Translations under genes and position numbers: made by a program
Origin: an uncultured Lachnospiraceae bacterium
Lineage (GTDB): Bacteria; Bacillota; Clostridia; Lachnospirales; Lachnospiraceae
Reading direction: 5' to 3'
NCBI GenBank assembly: GCA_947594855.1
Contig: CANQEL010000005.1
Coordinates: 1-64,000, forward strand
Length of the DNA stretch: 64,000 nt
The notes under the pieces: generated by a model
What the model was told of the DNA's origin: nothing
The model's input: only the letters and a program-made list of their open reading frames with translations
The model's database searches: none
Part shown: piece after piece, positions 52,564 to 61,190 of the stretch
Layout of the letters: each line of letters begins with the position of its first letter
How positions within the stretch are numbered: position 1 is the first letter of the stretch

Positions 52564-54243
52564 ATGGCAAGATTACAGAATCAGACTTTATTTTTTACAA
52601 CTTCACCTAGAACACCTTATAAAATGATACCAGAAATTCGTTTGTTGATTGAAAATCTTAAAGGAGAAAAGTGGAATAAACAAAGTCAGTTACAATTTGC
52701 AGAATTATTAGCAAGAGATAAAAATTTTAATGGTTCAGGTTCACAGAAAAATATGGACTTTAGTGCAAGAGATAGGATAACTCGTGCACCTAAAGCCTTA
52801 GGATTTGTTGATTTAAAACCATCAATTCAATTGACTAAAGCGGGAGAAGCTTTATTGAGTGGAAAAAGAACAGAAGAAGTTTTTGCACGCCAGATGTTAA
52901 AATTTCAAATTCCCTCACCTTTTCATAATCCTCCGAAAGAACAAAAGGGAGAGTTTTGGGTCAAACCATATTTGGAAATTTTAAGATTGATATATGAATT
53001 GGGGACAGTTAGTTTTGATGAATTGATGATATTTGGATTGCAATTGACACACTATGAAAAATTTAATCAAATAGTTTTTAAAATACGTCGTTTTCGTAGA
53101 TTAAAAGCATATGAAAAAGTTCCATATAAAAAATTTCGTGATGACTTTTTAAAAAATGAAGTTCAAAAAATATATCAAGAAGATATAGAAAATGGAAATA
53201 CAAAAACTAGAGAATCAAGAGATAAGTCAGTTGAAAAATTTGTAAGAACCAAAACGGGTACTATGCGTGATTACACAGATGCTTGTTTTAGATATTTGAG
53301 GGCTACCGGATTGGTTGAAATTTCTCAACGTGGACATTCACTTTCAATTATGCCAGAAAAAAGAAGCGAAGTGGAGTTTTTATTAAAGACAGTCGATAGA
53401 AATCCTGTTTTTATAGACGATGAAGAAAGCTACAAAAAGTATTTGTATGATAATCACATTCCAATATTATATTCAGATGATAGAGATAGATTACTAAAAC
53501 AGATTATTACAGTGTGTGGGAACAAATATGATTTAGCTGAAAAGACACTTGAACAGTTAAAGGATATTTTAGACATTGAAATTCAAAAAAATAAGGATAA
53601 TATTATAGATAGGCAAGTGAAAGATTTAAAAGAGTATAAAGAATATTTCGATGTAATGGATATGTTTAAAGATATAAAGGAAAATTCTTTATATGACACA
53701 CCCCTTATGTTAGAATGGAATACTTGGAGAGCCATGACAATGCTAGATGGTGGAGAAGTAAAAGCAAATTTAAAGTTAGATGATAAGGGACAACCTATGT
53801 CTACTGCACCAGGTAATATGTCAGATATAGTTTGTAATTATGGTGATTTTGGATTATCTGTGGAAGTGACTATGCAATCGGGTCAGAGGCAATATGAAAT
53901 GGAGGGTGAGCCCGTAGTCAGACATCTTGCAAAATTAAAAAAAGAAACAGGTAAAAGAGCGTATTGTTTGTTTATAGCACCCAAAATAAATGATTCCTGT
54001 ATTGCGTATTTCTATTCATTACATACAATGAATATTGCGTTTTATGGAGGAAATTCTGTAATAGTACCATTAGAATTGGATGTATTTATTAACATGGTAG
54101 AGCAGTCATATGCAGCAGAATATGTTCCTAAGCCTGAACAAATGGAATCCTTTTTTGAGTATTCGTTGGAACAAGCAAAAACCGCTATAGACGAAACAGA
54201 ATGGTATGAAAAAATAAGGGAAAAAGCACTGAATTGGTTGTGA
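52564..54243 (+). CDS. AlwI family type II restriction endonuclease
   Basis: A 559-residue protein of the AlwI endonuclease family (type IIS, cutting beside GGATC in characterised members). The N-terminus LFFTTSPRTPYKMIPEIRLLIE is typical. The C-terminal catalytic part shows TWRAMTMLDGG, TAPGNMSDIVC (D421), LSVEVTMQSGQRQYEMEGEP (E434-x-T436) and RHLAKLKKETGKRAYCLFIAP: a PD-(D/E)X(T/K)-type core with a conserved histidine-containing strand. GGAG lies a few bases before ATG. Full length and no interruptions, so with the upstream methylase it forms a plausible complete restriction-modification pair. Confidence 0.85.
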   Translation: MARLQNQTLFFTTSPRTPYKMIPEIRLLIENLKGEKWNKQSQLQFAELLARDKNFNGSGSQKNMDFSARDRITRAPKALGFVDLKPSIQLTKAGEALLSGKRTEEVFARQMLKFQIPSPFHNPPKEQKGEFWVKPYLEILRLIYELGTVSFDELMIFGLQLTHYEKFNQIVFKIRRFRRLKAYEKVPYKKFRDDFLKNEVQKIYQEDIENGNTKTRESRDKSVEKFVRTKTGTMRDYTDACFRYLRATGLVEISQRGHSLSIMPEKRSEVEFLLKTVDRNPVFIDDEESYKKYLYDNHIPILYSDDRDRLLKQIITVCGNKYDLAEKTLEQLKDILDIEIQKNKDNIIDRQVKDLKEYKEYFDVMDMFKDIKENSLYDTPLMLEWNTWRAMTMLDGGEVKANLKLDDKGQPMSTAPGNMSDIVCNYGDFGLSVEVTMQSGQRQYEMEGEPVVRHLAKLKKETGKRAYCLFIAPKINDSCIAYFYSLHTMNIAFYGGNSVIVPLELDVFINMVEQSYAAEYVPKPEQMESFFEYSLEQAKTAIDETEWYEKIREKALNWL

Positions 54244-54293
54244 TTATTATAATTAATAAAGGAAAGATAAATCATTTGTCAAAGGAGCTAATT

Positions 54294-54569
54294 ATGAAAG
54301 ACTTAAACAGAAGCGTTTCATTGATTTGTAGCATATGTGGAAATAATCAGTTTTCTGCATTAGGTTATGATGGTGAGAAATTTGCAAAATTTTCAGAAGC
54401 ACCTTATTATAAGTGTTACGATTGTGGTCGTTTGATATCAAAAAAACAATTGATGGGAGAAAATCAAGAAGTCATTAATGCTAATATTGAGGAAATTAAA
54501 AATGAGGCAGTGGACGAAATGAAGAAAGAATTACAAAAATTACTCGGAAAGATAGGAAAAATTCAATAA
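54294..54569 (+). CDS. Small zinc-ribbon protein next to the R-M pair
   Basis: A 91-residue protein, start at ATG 54294 after AAAGGAG (54281-54287). Two CxxC pairs, C12-C15 (ICSICGN) and C41-C44 (KCYDCGR), form a zinc ribbon; residues 58-91 are an amphipathic helix (EIKNEAVDEMKKELQKLLG) suited to dimerisation. I do not know this family. It could be a controller or structural companion of the restriction system, or an unrelated passenger. Confidence 0.65.
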   Translation: MKDLNRSVSLICSICGNNQFSALGYDGEKFAKFSEAPYYKCYDCGRLISKKQLMGENQEVINANIEEIKNEAVDEMKKELQKLLGKIGKIQ

Positions 54570-54587
54570 GGGGAGTAGACGTATTAA

Positions 54588-55088
54588 GTGAATCTGTTAT
54601 TTGAGATTATTAAAAGTATTGCACTATATGTTATGCCCATTTCGACAGTTCTATTGTCCGTTTTAGCATATATAAGACCAAAAGATTGTACACATGTTAA
54701 GGTTCAATTAACAGATGTACAAGAAAAGCTGAATGAATATGATTTGAAATTGAAAGCATATGAATTAGAAAAAATAGAACAAGAGTGTAATCATAAAAGT
54801 AAAGCGAATATTGAAGCACGAATCGTTGAGATTGCAAAAGGTAAATATAAAATCAAGATTTGGAACTCAGGAGACGAAAAAGCTTACAATGTTGATTATG
54901 ATATTCCGGAAAAATACCAAATTGGTTTGATGAAAAATGTAACCCCATTTGAGTATTTAGAACCAGGAAGTAACTTTGAGGAGTATGTTGTTATATATTT
55001 ACAAAGTTACAACAAATTTGAAATTATTACAACATGGGAAAATGAAAATGGAGAAAGATTTACTAATACCACACTAAGAAGTATTTAG
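54588..55088 (+). CDS. Membrane-anchored protein with coiled coil, unknown function
   Basis: A 166-residue protein starting at a GTG. One hydrophobic segment at about 7-28 (IKSIALYVMPISTVLLSVLAYI), a coiled-coil stretch 40-65 (QLTDVQEKLNEYDLKLKAYELEKIEQE), and a C-terminal beta-rich domain (IEARIVEIAKGKYKIKIWN...EPGSNFEEYVVIYLQ) that resembles an immunoglobulin-like fold. GGGGAG lies 12 or more bases upstream. No recognised family. Proteins of this shape are frequent cargo in defence islands, which is context only. Confidence 0.6.
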   Translation: MNLLFEIIKSIALYVMPISTVLLSVLAYIRPKDCTHVKVQLTDVQEKLNEYDLKLKAYELEKIEQECNHKSKANIEARIVEIAKGKYKIKIWNSGDEKAYNVDYDIPEKYQIGLMKNVTPFEYLEPGSNFEEYVVIYLQSYNKFEIITTWENENGERFTNTTLRSI

Positions 55089-55243
55089 AAATAGCAATAA
55101 AAATTTTAAGAACACAAGACGAAAGTAGATTAATTATGAATATAGTCAAAACATGTACTTGGAAAATACTTGTAGATTTTGACCATGATAAAATTATAGC
55201 TTAAGAAGGGGACCATTATGAGATTCAGAAAATAGACAGACAC

Positions 55244-55630
55244 TAAATGTATCGTTATCTGGATTGTAGTGGAAAATATCAGGCTATATACAGTTGGCGG
55301 CTTGTGGAGACCGATCCGTATCCAAAAGGCAAGAGACAGGAGGATGCTTTACGCACTAAGATAGTGGTAATTGAGAAAAATAACAGAGATTTGATTTCTA
55401 ACATTGCCAGCAGTATGACATTAAATGAGCTGTTTGAGCATCATGTAAATATGCAGACAAGGCGTAAGAAAGTTAAGATAAGAACCGCACAGAATTATAC
55501 CGGTATCTGGAATAAGAATATGCGTCAGTTACCGATGACCAATATGCCCATTTGGAAGATACGCAGGACACATATATTGGATACCTATCAGGCAATGCAG
55601 GAAAACGGAGCTAGAAATGGACAAGATTGA
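55244..55630 (+). pseudogene. Tn916/Tn1549-type tyrosine integrase, N-terminal fragment
   Basis: From ATG 55247: YRYLDCSGKYQAIYSWRLVETDPYPKGKRQEDALRTK is the N-terminal arm-type DNA-binding domain of Tn916-family integrases (pattern YSWRLVxTDxxPxGKR), followed by the start of the core-binding domain (MTLNELFEHHVNMQ...NYTGIWNKNM). A stop directly precedes the ATG and the frame ends at 127 residues, so both the extreme N-terminus and the whole catalytic domain (R...HxxR...Y) are missing. It sits at the right end of the island where an integrase normally lies. Confidence 0.8.
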
Positions 55631-55771
55631 TGCTGCGCGAAATGGCGAAAAAGCCAGTAAAATCAAAGCATCATAGCCTGTTATTTGTACACGGAAATGT
55701 ACACAAAAAAAACACCGTTTTACACAGTTTTTACACACGTTCAATGAGAAAATGCGAAAACCTATAAAAAG

Positions 55772-55876
55772 TTATGTTTTCTGCAAGCATTTCTAATTCC
55801 CAAACCAAGGGCATTCGACAAGATATAAAAATTTTTGAAAAATTCTAAATCCCCTCCAACCTTACAAAATTGTAAG
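55772..55876 (+). repeat. 105-bp direct repeat, copy C (right)
   Basis: Partner of 45564-45668. Its last 17 bases are the CCTTACA-AAAT-TGTAAG operator, 103 bases before the ABC ATPase start. This copy appears to be the original site because it sits in the natural promoter position. Confidence 0.9.
55860..55876. promoter_or_regulatory. Operator palindrome C upstream of BceAB-type genes
   Basis: CTTACA-AAAT-TGTAAG (55861-55876), preceded by C. It fits the BceR-type motif TNACA-N4-TGTAA. An imperfect half-site ATGTAAG follows at 55891-55897. Together with a TACAAT box 55 bases on, this looks like the BceR-activated transporter promoter. Confidence 0.7.
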
Positions 55877-55978
55877 ATTTTCCTAAAGAAATGTAAGCCG
55901 AATCTATGGTATTGCATTTCTTTTTTTTGTTACAATACTATCAGCATAGCATAATAAAAGATTGGAGGAAAAATAATT

Positions 55979-56743
55979 ATGACGATTTTGGAGGTAAAAG
56001 GACTTAGAAAAATATATTCCACACGCTCCCAGGGCAATAAAGTAGAGGCGTTAAAAAATGTAAATTTTTCAGTCGAGCAGGGAGAATATGTAGCTATTAT
56101 GGGGGAATCCGGTTCAGGGAAAACTACGCTTCTTAATATCCTTGCGGCAATAGATAAACCTACATCAGGTGAAGTAGTACTTGAAGGAAGGAATTTATCG
56201 GATATAAAAGAGTCGCAGATGGCAGCTTTCAGACGTAAGAATCTGGGATTTGTATTTCAGGAATTTAATCTGCTTGATACATTTACCATGGAAGACAATA
56301 TATATCTGCCGCTTGTGCTTGCAGGCAAATCGTATAAGGAAATGAATGAGAGGCTTATGCCTATTGCGAATGAACTTGGAATTGCAGGGCTTCTTAAAAA
56401 ATATCCGTATGAGGTGTCGGGCGGACAAAAACAGAGAGGCGCTGTTGCAAGGGCAATGATTACTAATCCGAAACTAATTCTTGCGGATGAACCGACAGGA
56501 GCGCTGGATTCCAAATCTTCTGATGAACTTTTGAGATTGTTTGGCGAAGTAAATAAAAGCGGACAGACAATACTTATGGTTACACATTCTGTTAAGGCGG
56601 CAAGTATGGCTAACAGGATATTGTTCATTAAAGACGGCGAGGTATATCATCAGATATACCGTGGTAATGATACTGACGATATACTTTATCAGAAGATTTC
56701 AGATACTCTTACAATGATTGCAACAGGGGGTGAGAAAAGATGA
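55979..56743 (+). CDS. ABC ATPase, BceA-like (peptide antibiotic transporter)
   Basis: A 254-residue ABC ATPase of the MacB/BceA group. Walker A GESGSGKTT (about 40-48), Q-loop VFQEFNLLDTFT, signature VSGGQKQRGAVARA (about 143-156), Walker B LILADEPTGALDS and the H-loop VTHS. Its stop overlaps the permease start by four bases. With the BceB-like permease it forms a transporter that removes peptide antibiotics such as bacitracin-type compounds from lipid II intermediates and signals to an intramembrane-sensing kinase. That kinase pair is encoded at 41233-42906. Confidence 0.93.
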   Translation: MTILEVKGLRKIYSTRSQGNKVEALKNVNFSVEQGEYVAIMGESGSGKTTLLNILAAIDKPTSGEVVLEGRNLSDIKESQMAAFRRKNLGFVFQEFNLLDTFTMEDNIYLPLVLAGKSYKEMNERLMPIANELGIAGLLKKYPYEVSGGQKQRGAVARAMITNPKLILADEPTGALDSKSSDELLRLFGEVNKSGQTILMVTHSVKAASMANRILFIKDGEVYHQIYRGNDTDDILYQKISDTLTMIATGGEKR

Positions 56744-58752
56744 AGGCAGGGTTTTATCCAAAACTTGCGTTCTTAGGCATACGTAAAAACAGGCTGATGT
56801 ATTTTCCATACATACTCACCTGCGCAGGGATGATTACAATGTATTATATAATCGTATTTCTGCAGTTCTCTGATACGGTAACTAATCTTAGGGGCGGCGT
56901 TACGCTGCAGGAGATGCTTAAATTCGGAGGCAGGGTTATAGCAATATTTTCGTGTATCTTTCTGTTTTATACCAATTCGTTCATTATGAGGCGCAGGCGC
57001 AGGGAATTCGGCCTTTATAATATTCTCGGAATGGGAAAAGGAAATATTGGCAGGATGCTGTTTTGGGAATATCTGATTATATCGGTAATATCAATAGGCG
57101 CAGGGCTTGTATCGGGTATTGTTATATCCAAACTTGCAGAACTTGGGCTGATAAATATTATAAAATCAAAACTTAATTATAATCTTTATATATCAGGCAC
57201 GGCAGTTATAAGAAGCGTAACAATATTCGGGCTGATATTTGTGCTGCTGTTTCTTAATTCATTAAGGCAGGTTAAATTTACGAGCGCGGTAATGCTTCTT
57301 AAAAGCGAATCAACCGGAGAGAAACCGCCTAAAGGCAACTGGTTTATCGGTATACTGGGGGCAGCAGTACTTATTGCAGCTTATTATCTTGCCATTTCGA
57401 TTAAAAATCCCCTGCAGGCTCTGACAATGTTTTTTGTGGCGGTACTGCTTGTTATAGCAGGCACATATTTTATTATGATTTCGGGCTCGGTTCTTTTCTG
57501 CCGCATACTGCAGAAAAAAAAGAATTATTATTACAAACCGAACCATTTTGTATCAGTATCGCAGATGGCATACCGTATGAAACGAAACGGGGCTGGGCTG
57601 GCTTCTATATGTATTCTTGCGACTATGGTGCTTGTTATTATTTCTTCCACATTATGCATGGTCGTTGGAGAGGAGGATTCTCTTAACAGCAGATATCCCA
57701 GGGAATGTAATATGAGCTTCTGTTTTGCGTATCAGGATAGTATTTCTGATATGCGTATAGATAGCCTGAAAAAGGATATTGAAAAAGTTACAAAAAAGCA
57801 GGGAATTTCCTGTGATGACGTATATGAATACCGTTACATTGACGCAGCCGGAGTTCTTGCGGGAGATACCGTAGATATAAAACCGCCTGAAAAATTTAAT
57901 GCCGTTTCTTCTGAAGCAGTCGGCCTTATTATTGTAAACCTTTCGGATTATAACAGAATATCAGGGGTAAATGAGGTATTAAAAGATGATGAGGCGCTGA
58001 TGTATACAAATATTACAAAATACGATTATGAAACTATAGGATTTAACAATGGAGATACTTATAAAATAAAAAAACAGCTGGACAGATTTGATATGAACAG
58101 TTCCGTCAGCATGGTGACGGCTATTCCGTATATTGCGCTTGTGGTGCAGGATATAAATAAAGCCAGTTATGATTCCGGTTACAATATAAGTTTTGATTAT
58201 GGTTTTAATGTGGATAAAGGCGGCAGGGCAAAAGAAAAGATGTATTCACGGTTAGGGGATATGTTTAAAGACGGAGGAAGTCTTAGGGATACGTATAATA
58301 TTGTGTCATTTTACTATGATGATAAAGAAGAAGGCAGGGAAGCTTTTTATAGCCTTTATGGAGGACTGTTTTATATGGGCATAATACTTAGCATAGTTTT
58401 TATATTTGCAACGGTGCTTATTATTTATTACAAGCAGATTTCGGAAGGTTACGAAGACTGTATGCGTTTTGAAATTATGAAAAAAGTTGGCATGACAGGC
58501 CGGGAAATACGAAAAAATATTAATTCACAGCTTCTTCTGGTATTTTTTATACCGCTTGTATTTGCTGCATGTCATCTGATATTTGCATTTCCTGTGATAC
58601 GTGAACTGCTGCTCATGTTTAATATCAATAATGTGCCGCTGTTTGTGGTAACGGCGCTTATAAGTTTTGCGGTATTTGGAATATTTTATGTCATTGTATA
58701 CAGAATTACATCTAATGCTTATTATAATATTGTCAGCAAGGCAAAGGAATAG
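56740..58752 (+). CDS. FtsX-type permease, BceB-like
   Basis: A 670-residue permease with about ten membrane helices in the order expected for BceB: one near 20-40, three between 55 and 175, two between 205 and 255, one near 285-310, a large extracellular loop of about 215 residues (310-525, containing the sensing domain) and three C-terminal helices (about 540-660). FtsX-like blocks RRREFGLYNILGMGKGNIGRMLFWEY and EIMKKVGMTGREIRKNI flank the loop. Overlaps bceA-like by 4 bp. The loop sequence determines the peptide recognised and cannot be predicted. Confidence 0.92.
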   Translation: MKAGFYPKLAFLGIRKNRLMYFPYILTCAGMITMYYIIVFLQFSDTVTNLRGGVTLQEMLKFGGRVIAIFSCIFLFYTNSFIMRRRRREFGLYNILGMGKGNIGRMLFWEYLIISVISIGAGLVSGIVISKLAELGLINIIKSKLNYNLYISGTAVIRSVTIFGLIFVLLFLNSLRQVKFTSAVMLLKSESTGEKPPKGNWFIGILGAAVLIAAYYLAISIKNPLQALTMFFVAVLLVIAGTYFIMISGSVLFCRILQKKKNYYYKPNHFVSVSQMAYRMKRNGAGLASICILATMVLVIISSTLCMVVGEEDSLNSRYPRECNMSFCFAYQDSISDMRIDSLKKDIEKVTKKQGISCDDVYEYRYIDAAGVLAGDTVDIKPPEKFNAVSSEAVGLIIVNLSDYNRISGVNEVLKDDEALMYTNITKYDYETIGFNNGDTYKIKKQLDRFDMNSSVSMVTAIPYIALVVQDINKASYDSGYNISFDYGFNVDKGGRAKEKMYSRLGDMFKDGGSLRDTYNIVSFYYDDKEEGREAFYSLYGGLFYMGIILSIVFIFATVLIIYYKQISEGYEDCMRFEIMKKVGMTGREIRKNINSQLLLVFFIPLVFAACHLIFAFPVIRELLLMFNINNVPLFVVTALISFAVFGIFYVIVYRITSNAYYNIVSKAKE

Positions 58753-58792
58753 AAACAGCAGAGTTGCGCATTAATAAATTGGGGAGTATAAT

Positions 58793-58831
58793 ATGCAGGA
58801 AAGAGAAATTTTGGCAGGGAGATGTAATTGA
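58793..58831 (+). other. Possible 12-codon leader overlapping the copA start
   Basis: ATG 58793 with GGGGAG upstream reads [12 protein letters not shown] and stops at TGA 58829-58831, overlapping the TTG (58828) and 3 bases before the ATG (58834) of copA. It could be a translationally coupled leader peptide; the penultimate Cys is noteworthy for a copper gene. Only sequence arrangement supports this. Confidence 0.35.
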
Positions 58832-58833
58832 TA

Positions 58834-61077
58834 ATGCAGTACAATGTAAAGGGAATGACCTGTGCAGCATGCAGTGCGCGCGTGGAGAAGGCAGTATCTG
58901 CAGTAGAAGGAGTCACGTCATGCACAGTAAATCTTCTTACTAACAGTATGATAGTAGAAGGTGACGTTGCCAGCGCTTCAGTAATAAATGCAGTGAAAGC
59001 AGCAGGATATAAGGCTTCTGTTAAAAGAAAAGCAGACGTCAGACAGGATACCGCTGATGAAGATAATGACAGTGAAACATCGGCTATAGTTATCAGGCTT
59101 ATTGTTTCAATTGTTCTTCTTATGATACTTATGTATTTTTCAATGGGACATATGATGTGGGGCTGGCCGCTTCCGTATTTCTTTTCAGAAAACCATATTG
59201 CAGTTGGAATTTTGCAGATGCTCCTTTCTGCAGCCATTATGGTTATTAATCAGAGATTTTTTATAAGTGGTTTTAAAAGCCTGCTTCACCGCGCTCCCAA
59301 TATGGATACGCTCGTAGCGATGGGTTCGCTTGTATCGTTTCTTTACAGCACGGTTGCGCTTTTTGCGATGACTGATGCGCAGCTTCATCTTGGAACTGAC
59401 GCTGCCATGAAATATATGGATGAATTCTATTTTGAAACGGCCGCTACGATTCTTACGCTTATTACAGTTGGGAAATTACTGGAATCCCGCTCTAAAGGCA
59501 AGACTACCGATGCAATTAAGAGCCTTATGAAGCTTGCTCCTAATAATGCTGTTGTAATAAAGGACGGAAAAGAAATTACTGTACCCGTAAGCCAGGTGAA
59601 AAAAGGTGATATATTCGTTGTCAGGCCGGGCGAAAATATACCTGTAGACGGTGTAATAATAGAAGGAAACAGCGCTGTAGATGAATCAATGCTTACAGGT
59701 GAAAGTATACCGGTGGATAAGGACATGGGTGATTCGGTATCTGCCGCGACTATTAACCAGTCGGGATATATTAAATGTGAAGCTGTACGTGTTGGAGAGG
59801 ATACAACTCTTTCGCAAATAATAAAAATGGTAAGTGATGCTTCGGCGACAAAAGCGCCGATTGCCAAAATAGCAGACAGGGTTTCGGGAATATTTGTACC
59901 GGCAGTGCTTATTATTGCGGTTATAACATTTGTCGTATGGATTTTGACAGGCGCTGACATATCATATTCAATTGCGAGGGCAGTGTCCGTACTTGTGATA
60001 AGCTGTCCGTGTGCGCTTGGGCTTGCCACGCCTGTAGCAATTATGGTAGGAAGCGGAGTAGGAGCTAAGAACGGAATATTGTTTAAAACGGCAGTTTCAC
60101 TTGAGGAAATGGGTAAAGTAAGTATTGTTGCGCTGGATAAAACAGGAACAATAACGAAAGGTGAACCAAATGTTACGGATATAATTCCGTCAGGGGATGA
60201 AAGCGTTGAAGAACTTCTTATGTATGCATATTCACTGGAGTACAAAAGCGAACATCCGCTTGCAAAAGCGATAATAAGAAAGGCGAATGAGAAAAATTCA
60301 GGCCTGATAGAAGTAAGTGATTTTAAGGCAATGCCGGGTAATGGGCTTACGGCTGTGACAGACGGACAGGAAATAAGCGGAGGCAACTATGAATTCATAA
60401 GGACAAGAGCGGATATACCTGCAGAAATGAAGAGTGTATCTGAAGAACTTTCGGAAAATGGAAAGACTCCGCTGTTTTTCTGTAAGGCTCAGAAACTTTT
60501 GGGAATCATAGCTGTCGCCGATGTAATAAAGGAAGACAGCCCTGAGGCTATAAGAAAGCTCAAGGAAATGGGTATGCATGTAGTAATGATTACCGGAGAT
60601 AATGAGCGTACTGCAAATGTGACAGGCATACAGGCAGGTGTGGATGAGGTCATTTCAGGTGTTCTTCCGGCCGGCAAGGAGGAAGTTATACGTTCCCTTA
60701 AGAAAAGAGGGCGTGTTGCAATGGTAGGAGACGGTATAAATGATGCGCCGGCTCTTACGGCGGCAGATACGGCGGTGGCAATAGGCGCAGGTACTGATAT
60801 AGCAATTGATGCGGCTGATGTTGTGCTTATGAAAAGCAGGCTTTCTGACGTATGTGCGGCGATAAGGCTTAGCAGGCTTACGTTAAGAAACATACATCAG
60901 AACCTCTTTTGGGCATTTATATATAACATTATAGGTATTCCTCTTGCGGCAGGAGTATTTATTGCCATATTTGGTTTAAAGCTTAATCCTATGTTTGGAG
61001 CGGCAGCAATGAGCCTGTCAAGTTTTTGTGTAGTAATGAATGCGCTCAGACTCAATATGTATAATATAAATAAATAA
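58834..61077 (+). CDS. copA: Copper-exporting P1B-type ATPase
   Basis: About 747 residues. One N-terminal metal-binding domain [12 protein letters not shown] (C10, C13), eight membrane helices, the P1B metal site [11 protein letters not shown], the phosphorylation motif [12 protein letters not shown] in the actuator and the hinge [12 protein letters not shown]. The HP motif ([14 protein letters not shown]) is present. CPC with GMTCxxC marks Cu+ export. Start is either ATG 58834 or TTG 58828, the latter having better spacing to GGGAG. No copY or copZ gene is adjacent. Confidence 0.95.
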   Translation: MQYNVKGMTCAACSARVEKAVSAVEGVTSCTVNLLTNSMIVEGDVASASVINAVKAAGYKASVKRKADVRQDTADEDNDSETSAIVIRLIVSIVLLMILMYFSMGHMMWGWPLPYFFSENHIAVGILQMLLSAAIMVINQRFFISGFKSLLHRAPNMDTLVAMGSLVSFLYSTVALFAMTDAQLHLGTDAAMKYMDEFYFETAATILTLITVGKLLESRSKGKTTDAIKSLMKLAPNNAVVIKDGKEITVPVSQVKKGDIFVVRPGENIPVDGVIIEGNSAVDESMLTGESIPVDKDMGDSVSAATINQSGYIKCEAVRVGEDTTLSQIIKMVSDASATKAPIAKIADRVSGIFVPAVLIIAVITFVVWILTGADISYSIARAVSVLVISCPCALGLATPVAIMVGSGVGAKNGILFKTAVSLEEMGKVSIVALDKTGTITKGEPNVTDIIPSGDESVEELLMYAYSLEYKSEHPLAKAIIRKANEKNSGLIEVSDFKAMPGNGLTAVTDGQEISGGNYEFIRTRADIPAEMKSVSEELSENGKTPLFFCKAQKLLGIIAVADVIKEDSPEAIRKLKEMGMHVVMITGDNERTANVTGIQAGVDEVISGVLPAGKEEVIRSLKKRGRVAMVGDGINDAPALTAADTAVAIGAGTDIAIDAADVVLMKSRLSDVCAAIRLSRLTLRNIHQNLFWAFIYNIIGIPLAAGVFIAIFGLKLNPMFGAAAMSLSSFCVVMNALRLNMYNINK

Positions 61078-61080
61078 TAC

Positions 61081-61120
61081 TTTACTTAAATTTTACATAA
61101 AAAACTCATCAGACTTTACA
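61081..61120 (+). promoter_or_regulatory. Possible Pho box upstream of the Na/Pi transporter
   Basis: TTTACT (61081-61086), TTTACA (61092-61097) and TTTACA (61115-61120). The first two are 11 bp apart, the third 23 bp (about two turns) further. This resembles the TT(A/T)ACA repeats bound by PhoP in Gram-positives. It lies 70 bp before a phosphate-transporter-like gene. Confidence 0.4.
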
Positions 61121-61190
61121 TATACATGTTATTTTCGAATAAGAACATATTATAAGTATATTTAGAAATGCATGCGGAAAAGAGGTCAGA

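Larger units (their letters stand above)
42938..55771. mobile_element. 13-kb foreign island splitting a BceRS-BceAB module
   Basis: Everything between the kinase gene and the second 105-bp repeat is accessory: gene fragments (BRO-N, methyltransferase, TnpV, integrase), a defence-like giant ATPase, a restriction-modification system, long non-coding gaps and a clearly more AT-rich composition from 46 kb on. The flanking genes are the two halves of one conserved functional unit, which sets the borders. It probably arose in at least two insertions, because the inner 10.1 kb has its own flanking repeat. Confidence 0.7.
55631..55978. other. Element right end and promoter region of the BceAB-type genes
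   Basis: Non-coding. Contains short inverted and direct elements near 55680-55740 (TGTACACGG/TGTACAC and TTACACAG/TTACACAC), repeat copy C (55772-55876), the operator palindrome (55860-55876), a -10-like TACAAT (55931-55936) and the ribosome site TTGGAGGA. The -35 region is poor, as expected for an activator-dependent promoter. Confidence 0.65.

Noticed and set aside
45564-55876. The 105-bp repeats as insertion-sequence ends
   Set aside because: They are direct, not inverted, no transposase lies inside, and the right copy includes a natural promoter operator.
59427-60386. Open frame of 319 codons on the minus strand
   Set aside because: Antisense shadow of copA, with Ser/Pro/Ile-rich composition and no recognisable motif.
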